A DNA stretch of 64,000 nt from JBHJHP01 sp042219855. GTDB taxonomy: Bacteria > Bacteroidota > Bacteroidia > Bacteroidales > UBA5342. Positions 27,890 to 35,308 of the stretch are shown here, in pieces. Each line of letters begins with the position of its first letter. The stretch's first letter is position 1. The translations under genes were made by a program, and so were the position numbers. The stretch lies in contig NZ_JBHJHP010000008.1 in assembly GCF_042219855.1 (NCBI RefSeq), positions 124,001 to 188,000 of the forward strand. Reading direction: 5' to 3'. The notes below the pieces were generated by a model that ran no database searches, was not told the DNA's origin, and saw only the letters and a program-made list of their open reading frames with translations.

Positions 27890-28000
27890 CCCGTTTTCTT
27901 CAAAGAAACGGTGCGTTCCCGCGGTGGCAAAAATATTGTACCCTTTTTGTTTCAGCATCCTTGCACTCTCCAGTAATTCCAGTTTTGAACGTGCAGGTCC
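27890..28000 (-). pseudogene. Exact 111-bp copy of an internal piece of carB
   Basis: Identical base for base to 29812-29922 inside carB and in the same orientation. Read on the minus strand it encodes the GPARSKLELLESARMLKQKG and following NIFATAGTHRFFEENG piece of the CarB allosteric domain, joined at both ends to unrelated codons. It cannot be functional. Its plus-strand right end joins immediately to the GTTCGGCGTAG repeat. Confidence 0.92.
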
Positions 28001-28009
28001 TGCGTTCGG

Positions 28010-28027
28010 CGTAGCTTCCAAGCTACG
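28010..28027. repeat. REP-like hairpin (CGTAGCTT / AAGCTACG)
   Basis: 8-bp perfect stem with CC loop, preceded by GTTCGG exactly as in the copy at 29409. A second hairpin (aactaag / cttagtt, 28039-28058) with a similar ctccaa loop follows. Confidence 0.75.
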
Positions 28028-28130
28028 TCGTTTTAAATAACTAAGCTCCAACTTAGTTAATATTGCTAATTGCTAAATAAAAACGGATTGAATTTTGTAA
28101 ATTTGAAAGGTTATCTTAAATCTAATTCAA

Positions 28131-28715
28131 ATGACAACTGGTTATCAAATTCAGGATCAGGGTGCATTGTACTATGTTACATTTCAGATTGTAAACTGGA
28201 TAGATTTATTTACACGTAAGATCTACAAAGATATCGTTATAGATAGTTTAAAATTTTGCCAGGAAAATAAAGGTTTGGAAATCTATGCTTATGTTTTAAT
28301 GAGCAATCATATGCATTTATTAATCAGAAGTGAGAAAGAGATATTAAGTGATACAATTCGTGATTTTAAAAGCTATACGGCAAAAGAGTTTTTAAAAGTG
28401 ATTGATTCTGTTGAAGAAAGCAGAAAAGAATGGATGTTAAATTTATTTGAATTTGCAGCAAACAAGCATAAACGTAATTCTAAATTTCAGATCTGGACAC
28501 ATGAAAATCACGCCGATTTAATTTACAGCAATAAATTTATTGATCAGAAAATTAACTATATTCACGAAAATCCGGTAAGGTCCGGAATAGTAGAAAATGC
28601 TGAAGATTATATGTATTCAAGTGCTGGTGTTTATGCCGGACAGAAAGGTTTGTTGGATGTAGAGATTATGAATATGCCTATTGAGAAGTTGAAATCATTA
28701 AGGACAATCAAATAA
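28131..28715 (+). CDS. REP-associated tyrosine transposase (Y1_Tnp/IS200-like family)
   Basis: 194 residues of the single-strand HUH transposase superfamily. The HUH metal site is H60-M-H62 in LMSNHMHLL. The C-terminal NYIHENPVRSGIV motif is the conserved RAYT signature, and Tyr143 within it is a plausible nucleophile, not proven. The N-terminal strand ALYYVTFQIVNWIDLFTR also fits. Known RAYTs cleave single-stranded REP hairpins. The flanking GGCGTAG-type palindromes are the likely substrates. The gene is intact and AT-rich. Domesticated functions are also known for the family. Confidence 0.88.
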   Translation: MTTGYQIQDQGALYYVTFQIVNWIDLFTRKIYKDIVIDSLKFCQENKGLEIYAYVLMSNHMHLLIRSEKEILSDTIRDFKSYTAKEFLKVIDSVEESRKEWMLNLFEFAANKHKRNSKFQIWTHENHADLIYSNKFIDQKINYIHENPVRSGIVENAEDYMYSSAGVYAGQKGLLDVEIMNMPIEKLKSLRTIK

Positions 28716-28773
28716 TAGAGTTATCTTTACCAAGTAGGTATGTTACAGGTCATAGGCCATAGATTAAACATGA

Positions 28774-28791
28774 CGTAGGCTGTAGCCTACG
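28774..28791. repeat. REP-like hairpin (CGTAGGCT / AGCCTACG)
   Basis: 8-bp perfect stem with GT loop, 58 bp after the transposase stop, followed by GCCAAAC as at 29446. Confidence 0.75.
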
Positions 28792-28859
28792 CCAAACAAG
28801 GGAGCACCATCGCAATCTAATGAAGCCCTTTGGTATTACTTTTATCAAAATTACGAGCC

Positions 28860-29237
28860 ATGATGAACGTATTTTATTATTATTACTACCTTTTTTATAC
28901 AAAGATATTGCCAGATAATCAGCCACATTCGACAGTTATTTTTACTTTAAGTTTTTCATTTTCTCTTTTTGTTAATGGTTTATTGAGTTTAGTTGCAGCG
29001 TATACAGTTGATTATAACATGTCGAATTACGTAATGGTAGGGATATTTGTTATAATAATGTTCGTAAATTATTTGGTATTCTATAGAACAGGAAAAGGGA
29101 AACAGTTAGTGAAAGAAAAACCTAAGTTTTTCAATAATCACAAATTGTCAATATTATTTACTCTAATATTTTTCTTAATCACAACTTCATACCTTTTCTG
29201 GGGACCAATTCTTATAAAGTATATATTAGCTAAATGA
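28860..29237 (+). CDS. Small integral membrane protein, unknown function
   Basis: 125 residues from the ATG at 28860 (an ATG three bases later is possible, and an upstream in-frame start at 28830 would add ten residues). Three hydrophobic segments are evident: near 25-50, 60-80 and 100-120, separated by a charged Lys-rich loop (RTGKGKQLVKEKPKFFNNHK). A YYYYY run is near the N-terminus. Nothing indicates a specific family. AT-rich, lying within the RAYT/REP island and followed by its own terminator, so it is probably expressed. Confidence 0.6.
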   Translation: MMNVFYYYYYLFYTKILPDNQPHSTVIFTLSFSFSLFVNGLLSLVAAYTVDYNMSNYVMVGIFVIIMFVNYLVFYRTGKGKQLVKEKPKFFNNHKLSILFTLIFFLITTSYLFWGPILIKYILAK

Positions 29238-29240
29238 AAC

Positions 29241-29268
29241 AAAAAAGCCAGAGAAATTGGGCTTTTTT
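29241..29268 (+). terminator. Intrinsic terminator after the small membrane protein gene
   Basis: Stem aaaaagcc / ggcttttt with a T6 run, 4 bp after the stop. Confidence 0.75.
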
Positions 29269-29382
29269 ACTTTATGGAGCAGCAATGTTTTTATTAAAGA
29301 AGTTTTAAATATTCTCTTGGTAAGGAGAGTTTTAATCATTTTAAAAACAATATTTTTTTCTTCTTGGTAGAGTTCCTACGTT

Positions 29383-29405
29383 GGGCGTAGTCTTTAACTA
29401 CGTCC
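29383..29405. repeat. REP-like hairpin (GGGCGTAGT / ACTACGTCC)
   Basis: 9-bp stem with one G-T pair and a 5-nt loop. Member of the same family as 28010 and 28774. The 301-bp gap 29238-29538 otherwise holds the two terminators and the next repeat. Confidence 0.7.
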
Positions 29406-29411
29406 CGGTTC

Positions 29412-29448
29412 GGCGTAGTTGCTAAGCTCATAGCCTTTAGCCTACGCC
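29412..29448. repeat. REP-like long hairpin (GGCGTAG ... CTACGCC)
   Basis: Outer stem of 7 bp (GGCGTAG / CTACGCC) and inner stem GCTAA / TTAGC. Preceded by GTTC and followed by AAAC. It is the most elaborate copy of the family. Confidence 0.75.
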
Positions 29449-29459
29449 AAACTTTAGCA

Positions 29460-29489
29460 TAAAAAAGAGACCGGAATAAATCCGGCCTC
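29460..29489 (-). terminator. Intrinsic terminator of carB
   Basis: On the minus strand a 9-bp stem GAGGCCGGA / TTCCGGTCTC-type (one G-T pair), loop TTTA, then T6. It lies about 50 bp after the carB stop. Confidence 0.85.
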
Positions 29490-29538
29490 AGTCCTAAAAA
29501 CTAATAGTTAATATTGAGATTTCAGGGGCGAAAAATCT

Positions 29539-32500
29539 TTACTTATAATCGTTCCAGCTTTTAATCGCAATATCAGCCTCACTCATTTTACAGAATGAAT
29601 AGATAAAGGCGCTTGCCAGACGGGCATTGGTGATCAACGGAATGTTGAAGTCGATGGCGCTGCGACGAATGTAATAGCCGTTGTTCAATTCTCCCTGTGT
29701 CAGGTTCTTTGGAATATTTACCACCAGGTCGATTTTCTTTTCACGGATATATTCCAGTGTATTCGGATGTTTGTCCGGTTCATCCGGCCAGTGCAGGTGC
29801 GTTGATTCCACCCCGTTTTCTTCAAAGAAACGGTGCGTTCCCGCGGTGGCAAAAATATTGTACCCTTTTTGTTTCAGCATCCTTGCACTCTCCAGTAATT
29901 CCAGTTTTGAACGTGCAGGTCCCGACGAAATAAGGATGTTCTTTTTTGGAATATTATAACCTACTGACAGCATAGCCTGCAGAATCGCTTCGTAATAGTT
30001 TTCCCCGATACAGCCAACCTCTCCGGTTGAAGACATGTCAACACCCAGAACCGGGTCAGCCTTTAACAGACGTGTAAAGGAGAACTGTGGTGCTTTGATC
30101 CCAACATAATCAAGGTCGAATGCACTTTTGGATGGTTTCTCCACATCCTGTCCCAGCATCACTTTGGTCGCCAGTTCAACAAGATTCACCTTTAATACTT
30201 TGGATACAAACGGGAAGCTTCGTGAAGCCCTCAGGTTACATTCGATAACTTTAATATCGTTATCTTTTGCCAGCAGCTGCATGTTAAACGGTCCGGTTAT
30301 ATCCAGTGCTTTTGCAATGCTGCGTGAGATTTTCTTAATTCTGCGAATGGTCTCGATATACAGTTTCTGTGGTGGGAACACGATGGTTGCATCACCGGAG
30401 TGAACACCAGCAAATTCCACATGCTCTGAAATGGCATAGGCGACAACTTCACCATTTTTAGCAACCGCATCAATTTCGATTTCCTTGGCCTGTTCAATAA
30501 ATTCAGATACCACCACCGGATACTGTTTGGATACATTGGCTGCCAGGGTCAGGAAATCAGCGAGCTCATCACGGTTAGATACCACGTTCATGGCGGCACC
30601 AGAAAGAACATACGAAGGCCTTACCAGGACAGGGAAGCCAACCTCGTCCACAAATTTGAAAATATCGTCGATGCTGGTCAGCTCCTTCCACCTTGGCTGA
30701 TCGATGCCCAGTTCATCAAGCATAGCAGAAAACTTCTGGCGGTTCTCAGCATTATCAATTTTCACAGCCGAAGTCCCCATGATCGGCACATTCTGGTTGT
30801 GAAGCCTCATGGCAAGGTTGTTCGGAATCTGGCCACCTACAGAAACGATGACGCCTTTCGGAACTTCCAGATCGTAAACGTCCAGTACGCGTTCGAATGA
30901 CAGTTCATCAAAATAAAGCCGGTCACACACATCGTAGTCTGTACTTACCGTTTCAGGGTTATAGTTGATCATGATGCTTCTGTGTCCCTCATCATGAATG
31001 GTTTTAATCGCTGTCACGCTACACCAGTCGAATTCCACCGAACTACCAATTCGATATGCTCCTGAGCCCAAAACGATAACAGATTTGTCATCATTGTAAA
31101 ATTCAATATCATGTGAACCGGCCGAGTAGGTCAGATACAGATAGTTTGTCTGAGCCGGATACTCTCCGGCTAACGTATCAATTTGTTTGACAAACGGAGT
31201 AATGCCCCGGGATTTTCTGTATTTCCTAACCGTAATCTGATCGTCAGCTATTTTATCTGAAGAACTGTTCAGTACTTCTCTGGCCAGCTGAAAATCGGAA
31301 TAACCCAACTGTTTCGCTCTGAGCAGGAGTTGGTCGGATACATCCTCAATTTTTTTAAATCCGTTCAGTTCCTTTTTTAGTTCTGTGATATTCTGAAGTT
31401 TCTGTAGAAACCAGTGATCAATCTTTGTCAGTGCATGAATCTGTTCCAGGGTATACCCGTCCTGTAATGCTTCAGATATGGCAAAAATACGTTGATCTGT
31501 TGGCTCGGATAGCTCTTTTTCAACGTCATCGGTAAAAAATTTCTGGTTCGAAACAAAGCCGTGCATGCCTTGTCCCACCATGCGTAATCCCTTTTGTATT
31601 GCTTCCTCAAAAGTACGGCCAATAGCCATAATTTCACCCACACTCTTCATGCTGGATCCAATCTGTTTTGAAACACCTGAAAATTTATTCAGGTCCCAGC
31701 GTGGAATTTTACAGACAATATAATCCAGTGCCGGTTCAAAACACGCTGTTGTTGTTTTGGTTACCGAGTTTTTGAGTTCATGCAGACCGTATCCCAGACC
31801 CAGTTTCGCTGCCACAAAAGCCAGTGGATATCCGGTGGCTTTTGATGCCAGTGCAGAAGACCGGCTCAAACGGGCATTGACCTCGATTACGCGGTAATCT
31901 TCAGAATTCGGATCAAGTGCATACTGTACGTTACATTCACCAACAATTCCGATATCGCGGATGATTTTTATAGCAATCTCCCGCAGTTTATGATATTCAC
32001 TGTTTGTAAGGGTTTGCGATGGTGCCACAACAATGCTTTCACCCGTATGTATGCCAAGCGGGTCAAAGTTTTCCATGTTACATACGGTGATACAGTTATC
32101 ATACTGATCACGCACCACCTCATATTCAACTTCCTTCCAGCCTTTCAGTGACTCTTCAACCAGAACCTGAGGTGAATATGCAAATGCTGTCTGGGTTAGT
32201 TTGTAAAGCTCATCATCGTTTTTGCAAAAACCGCTGCCCAGTCCGCCCAGCGCATATGCTGCTCTGACAATTAACGGATAGCCAATTGTTTTGGCTGCTT
32301 CCATGGCTTCAGCAACGTTGTAACAGGGAATACTTACCGGGGTTTTAATGTCTATTTTACGTAAATTATCGGCAAATATTTTACGGTCCTCCGTATCGAT
32401 GATGGCTTGAACCGGTGTTCCTAAAACCCGGACATTATACTTTTCAAGGATGCCTCCTTCATAGAGTTTTACACCGCAGTTCAGCGCTGTCTGGCCACCG

Positions 32501-32775
32501 AATGCGAGCAGTATCCCATCAGGATTTTCTTTTTTTATAACTTGTTCAACGAAATATGGGGTAACGGGTAGAAAATAGACTTTGTCGGCTATGTGTTCTG
32601 AGGTTTGTACTGTAGCAATATTCGGGTTGACCAAAACTGTGTAAATTCCTTCTTCCCTTAATGCTTTTAATGCTTGTGACCCGGAATAATCAAATTCGCC
32701 GGCTTCTCCGATTTTTAAGGCTCCGGATCCAAGAATAACTACTTTTTTGGTTTCCTCTAACAGTTGATTTCCCAT
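29539..32775 (-). CDS. carB: Carbamoyl-phosphate synthase large subunit
   Basis: 1078 residues from the ATG at 32775 (MGNQLLEETKK). A longer reading to 32883 would add 36 residues through the promoter and is rejected. Two ATP-grasp halves are visible, each starting with a K-x-x-V-I-L-G-S-G entry (VVILGSGALKIGEAGEFDYSG and VIVLGSGAYRIGSSVEFDW). The C-terminal MGS-like allosteric domain begins near residue 940 (KKNILISSGPARSK). Makes carbamoyl phosphate for pyrimidines and arginine; the CarA glutaminase subunit is not in the window. It is divergent from argR and shares a 175-bp control region with it. Confidence 0.96.
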   Translation of the reverse strand: MGNQLLEETKKVVILGSGALKIGEAGEFDYSGSQALKALREEGIYTVLVNPNIATVQTSEHIADKVYFLPVTPYFVEQVIKKENPDGILLAFGGQTALNCGVKLYEGGILEKYNVRVLGTPVQAIIDTEDRKIFADNLRKIDIKTPVSIPCYNVAEAMEAAKTIGYPLIVRAAYALGGLGSGFCKNDDELYKLTQTAFAYSPQVLVEESLKGWKEVEYEVVRDQYDNCITVCNMENFDPLGIHTGESIVVAPSQTLTNSEYHKLREIAIKIIRDIGIVGECNVQYALDPNSEDYRVIEVNARLSRSSALASKATGYPLAFVAAKLGLGYGLHELKNSVTKTTTACFEPALDYIVCKIPRWDLNKFSGVSKQIGSSMKSVGEIMAIGRTFEEAIQKGLRMVGQGMHGFVSNQKFFTDDVEKELSEPTDQRIFAISEALQDGYTLEQIHALTKIDHWFLQKLQNITELKKELNGFKKIEDVSDQLLLRAKQLGYSDFQLAREVLNSSSDKIADDQITVRKYRKSRGITPFVKQIDTLAGEYPAQTNYLYLTYSAGSHDIEFYNDDKSVIVLGSGAYRIGSSVEFDWCSVTAIKTIHDEGHRSIMINYNPETVSTDYDVCDRLYFDELSFERVLDVYDLEVPKGVIVSVGGQIPNNLAMRLHNQNVPIMGTSAVKIDNAENRQKFSAMLDELGIDQPRWKELTSIDDIFKFVDEVGFPVLVRPSYVLSGAAMNVVSNRDELADFLTLAANVSKQYPVVVSEFIEQAKEIEIDAVAKNGEVVAYAISEHVEFAGVHSGDATIVFPPQKLYIETIRRIKKISRSIAKALDITGPFNMQLLAKDNDIKVIECNLRASRSFPFVSKVLKVNLVELATKVMLGQDVEKPSKSAFDLDYVGIKAPQFSFTRLLKADPVLGVDMSSTGEVGCIGENYYEAILQAMLSVGYNIPKKNILISSGPARSKLELLESARMLKQKGYNIFATAGTHRFFEENGVESTHLHWPDEPDKHPNTLEYIREKKIDLVVNIPKNLTQGELNNGYYIRRSAIDFNIPLITNARLASAFIYSFCKMSEADIAIKSWNDYK
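29812..29922 (-). repeat. Source copy of the 111-bp carB duplication
   Basis: Identical to 27890-28000, same orientation, 1922 bp away. It encodes part of the MGS-like domain of CarB, in frame and intact here. Confidence 0.92.
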
Positions 32776-32860
32776 GAATGAATTTTGTTTTTTGGATGAT
32801 AAAATAGTGAGTTTGGAACCCACTGATTTCTGAGTTTTTAACGCTTTAAAAAACCTGCCG

Positions 32861-32868
32861 CAAAAATA
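32861..32868 (-). promoter_or_regulatory. Candidate -7 element (TATTTTTG) for carB
   Basis: TAnnTTTG on the minus strand, 85 bp upstream of the carB ATG. A second similar sequence (TATTTTTG, minus strand) lies 20 bp further upstream at 32881-32888. Confidence 0.45.
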
Positions 32869-32906
32869 TAAAAATATTTGCAAAAATATTGGCTGGTTTT
32901 AAAATA

Positions 32907-32924
32907 AATGAATAATTTTGCAAC
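32907..32924. promoter_or_regulatory. Candidate ARG box 1 (imperfect), overlapping the argR -7 element
   Basis: TGAAT-AATT-TTGCA core: the left half is perfect, the right half matches poorly to ATTCA. Its start is exactly 21 bp before that of box 2, the spacing of paired ARG boxes in E. coli. Confidence 0.5.
32913..32920 (+). promoter_or_regulatory. Candidate -7 element (TAATTTTG) for argR
   Basis: TAnnTTTG match 30 bp before the GTG at 32950. A TTG at 32889-32891 is about 21 bp upstream and can serve as -33 element. It would be within the coding region if the ATG at 32908 were used. Confidence 0.6.
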
Positions 32925-32927
32925 GAT

Positions 32928-32945
32928 TTTGAATATTTATTCAAT
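32928..32945. promoter_or_regulatory. ARG box 2, perfect match to the E. coli ArgR operator consensus
   Basis: TTTGAATATTTATTCAAT fits TNTGAATWWWWATTCANW at every position. It covers the expected argR transcription start, so ArgR bound here would block its own gene and perhaps carB. Confidence 0.7.
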
Positions 32946-32949
32946 TATT

Positions 32950-33411
32950 GTGAAGCAGAAAACAGAGCGGTTATTAGCGATAAGGGAAGTCATTCTGGAG
33001 AATAAGGTTAACAACCAGGACGAACTTCTGAAACTCGTGCAGCGTAAGGGTTTTGATTTAACCCAGGCCACGCTTTCACGGGATCTGAAGCAGCTGAAAG
33101 TCGCCAAGGTTCCGCTTCCGGAAGGTGAATATGTGTATACCATTCCGGGAGTTAAGAACATTTCTGATGAAGCAGGAAACCGGTTTATGGCACAGGGATG
33201 GCTTTCGATAGAGTTTTCCGGAAATATGGCCGTTATTAAAACCAAGCCAGGATTCGCCAATGGCATAGCTTCCATCATTGATTTGCGTGGTGCATACGAA
33301 ATCTTAGGAACGATTGCCGGTGACGATACGATTCTGGTTATTCTAAAGGAGGGGTTTTCCAGGTCGAGTGTGATGACGGTTTTTTCGCTTCTGTTTCCAG
33401 GGATTAGTTAA
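32950..33411 (+). CDS. argR: Arginine repressor
   Basis: 153 residues from GTG 32950 (KQKTERLLAIREVILENKV). An ATG at 32908 would add 14 residues, but it overlaps the -7 element and ARG boxes and makes the protein longer than usual (150-156). N-terminal winged HTH includes TQATLSRDLKQLKV; the C-terminal hexamerisation/arginine-binding domain has GTIAGDDTILVIL. Binds ARG boxes as an arginine-dependent hexamer. It heads the arginine/proline gene cluster, with GNAT and argG following. Confidence 0.92.
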   Translation: MKQKTERLLAIREVILENKVNNQDELLKLVQRKGFDLTQATLSRDLKQLKVAKVPLPEGEYVYTIPGVKNISDEAGNRFMAQGWLSIEFSGNMAVIKTKPGFANGIASIIDLRGAYEILGTIAGDDTILVILKEGFSRSSVMTVFSLLFPGIS

Positions 33412-33445
33412 TTAGAGGTTTTACTTAGCTTTTGGAGTTATATAT

Positions 33446-34093
33446 ATGAAACCCGTTGAAGTAAAAGTGGCAAGTGATGAGCATCTGGTATTTGTCGACG
33501 ATATATTGTCGACAATTGCAGCTGCAGCAAAGGTAAGAGGGACAGGTATTGCCAAGCGATCTCCGGATTATATTGCTGATAAAATCAGGGAGGGAAAGGC
33601 GATTATTGCCCTTCATGAAAATAAATTTGTTGGGTTCTGTTACATTGAAACGTGGCAGGGTAAAAAGTTTGTGGCCAATTCAGGTTTGATTGTGGCGGAT
33701 GATTATCGCGGACAGGGAATAGCTACAAAAATAAAGCAAAAGGCATTTCAGTTATCGCGTGACAAATTTCCGAATTCAAAGTTATTCGGATTGACGACCG
33801 GTCTGGCGGTGATGAAAATAAATTCGGAACTCGGATACAAACCTGTAACATTTTCTGAGTTAACTGAAGATGATTCGTTTTGGAAAGGTTGTGAAAGTTG
33901 CGTAAATTACGATATACTTTTAAGAACGAATCGCCGTCATTGTTTGTGTACTGCCATGTTATTCGATCCTACAAAGGATGTGAAACCGGTTAAGGTGGAG
34001 GAAACAGTGCAAAAGTCAAGAGAACGGTGGCAAAAATTTAAGGAACAATTAAAAAAGAAAGCAAAAAACACGGGAATTTTTTCCCTGTTTTAA
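33446..34093 (+). CDS. GNAT acyltransferase, candidate N-acyl- (acetyl or succinyl) glutamate synthase
   Basis: 215 residues. A GNAT core is visible: AIIALHENKFVGFCYIETW strand, then VADDYRGQGIATKIKQKAF, the acyl-CoA-binding R/Q-x-x-G-x-G/A motif near residues 90-97. The C-terminal part has a Cys cluster (CESC, then CLC after RRH) and a basic tail. It lies between argR and argG, 15 bp from argG. No argA or argJ is present, so by position it is the best candidate for the first acylation of glutamate. Because the argF' product uses a succinylated substrate, succinyl-CoA is a reasonable donor. That is inference. Confidence 0.75.
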   Translation: MKPVEVKVASDEHLVFVDDILSTIAAAAKVRGTGIAKRSPDYIADKIREGKAIIALHENKFVGFCYIETWQGKKFVANSGLIVADDYRGQGIATKIKQKAFQLSRDKFPNSKLFGLTTGLAVMKINSELGYKPVTFSELTEDDSFWKGCESCVNYDILLRTNRRHCLCTAMLFDPTKDVKPVKVEETVQKSRERWQKFKEQLKKKAKNTGIFSLF

Positions 34094-34108
34094 ATTCGGA
34101 TTTTAAAA

Positions 34109-35305
34109 ATGAAGGAAAAAGTTCTATTAGCGTTCAGTGGAGGTTTGGATACCTCGTTTTGTGCAAAGTATCTTTCAGTCGATAAGGGTCTGGAAGTGTA
34201 TACTGCGGTTGCCAATACGGGTGGATTTTCAAAAGAAGAGCTGGCCGTTATTGAGGAAAAAGCTTATAAACTGGGTTCAGTAAAGCATGTGGCACTGGAT
34301 GTGACGGATCAGTATTACAATAACAGTATCCGTTACATGGTTTACGGAAACGTACTGCGTAACGGCACCTATCCCATTTCTGTGAGCTCAGAACGCATTT
34401 TTCAGGCGATTGCCATAATTGAATATGCAAAACAAATTAAGGCAGATTATGTGGCGCACGGAAGCACAGGTGCCGGGAATGATCAGGTAAGATTTGACCT
34501 GACTTTTGATGTGTTGGCTCCCGAAATAAAGATTCTGACACCAACAAGGGACATGACCCTTACGCGGGAATACGAGATTAACTATCTGAAAGAACATGGT
34601 GTAGTAGCCGACTGGACAAAGATGGAGTATTCCATCAATAAAGGTCTCTGGGGAACCAGTATCGGAGGGAAGGAAACCCTGACATCTGAAAAAACACTTC
34701 CGGAATCAGCTTATCCTACACCGATGACCAAAAGTGGTGAAGGAGAGTTGGTGATCACCTTTGACAAAGGTGAAGTAAAAGGTGTAAACGGAACCAAATT
34801 TGAAAACCCGGTAGATGCCATTCGTAAGATAGAGGAACTGGCAGGTCCCTGGGGTGTTGGCCGCGATATGCACATTGGCGATACGATTATTGGAATTAAA
34901 GGAAGGGTAGGATTTGAAGCTGCCGCTCCGATATTAATTATAAAAGCACATCAGATGCTTGAAAAGCATACGCTTTCCAAGTGGCAACAATACTGGAAAG
35001 ACCAGATTGGAAACTGGTACGGTATGTTTTTACACGAATCGCAGTACCTGGAACCATCCATGCGCGACATGGAAGCTTTCCTGGAAAGCACACAGAAACA
35101 TGTTAGCGGTGATGTAATTGTTAAGTTACGCCCTTACAACTATGTGCTTGTAGGTGTGAAATCTGATTTTGATTTGATGAAATCTGAATTCGGAGAGTAC
35201 GGCGAAGTAAATAAAGCCTGGAGCGCTGATGATGTTAAAGGGTTTACAAAAATTCTCGGTAATCAGATGAAGATCTACCAGAGCGTTGTAAAGAAAAACA
35301 GTTAA
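34109..35305 (+). CDS. argG: Argininosuccinate synthase
   Basis: 398 residues. Ligates citrulline and aspartate with ATP to argininosuccinate. The N-type PP-loop AFSGGLDTS is at residues 8-16. Other signatures: AHGSTGAGNDQVRFD and DWTKMEYSINKGLWGTSIGG. Follows the GNAT gene by 15 bp and precedes argC with 3 bp between, so operonic. Confidence 0.95.
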   Translation: MKEKVLLAFSGGLDTSFCAKYLSVDKGLEVYTAVANTGGFSKEELAVIEEKAYKLGSVKHVALDVTDQYYNNSIRYMVYGNVLRNGTYPISVSSERIFQAIAIIEYAKQIKADYVAHGSTGAGNDQVRFDLTFDVLAPEIKILTPTRDMTLTREYEINYLKEHGVVADWTKMEYSINKGLWGTSIGGKETLTSEKTLPESAYPTPMTKSGEGELVITFDKGEVKGVNGTKFENPVDAIRKIEELAGPWGVGRDMHIGDTIIGIKGRVGFEAAAPILIIKAHQMLEKHTLSKWQQYWKDQIGNWYGMFLHESQYLEPSMRDMEAFLESTQKHVSGDVIVKLRPYNYVLVGVKSDFDLMKSEFGEYGEVNKAWSADDVKGFTKILGNQMKIYQSVVKKNS

Positions 35306-35308
35306 TTG

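Larger units (their letters stand above)
28001..28798 (+). mobile_element. RAYT transposase unit with flanking REP-like hairpins
   Basis: The transposase gene 28131-28715 lies between hairpins sharing a CGTAG / CTACG core (28010-28027 and 28774-28791), with more of the same family at 29383-29448. This is the arrangement expected for a REP-associated tyrosine transposase and its REP sequences. The exact element ends are not defined. Confidence 0.65.

Noticed and set aside
27824..28051. 75-residue minus-strand ORF joining a carB piece to other codons
   Set aside because: The reading is made by chance fusion of the duplicated carB fragment with repeat sequence; treated as a pseudogene fragment.
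32908..32949. N-terminal extension of ArgR from the ATG at 32908
   Set aside because: It would place the -7 element and both ARG boxes within the coding sequence and exceed normal family length.
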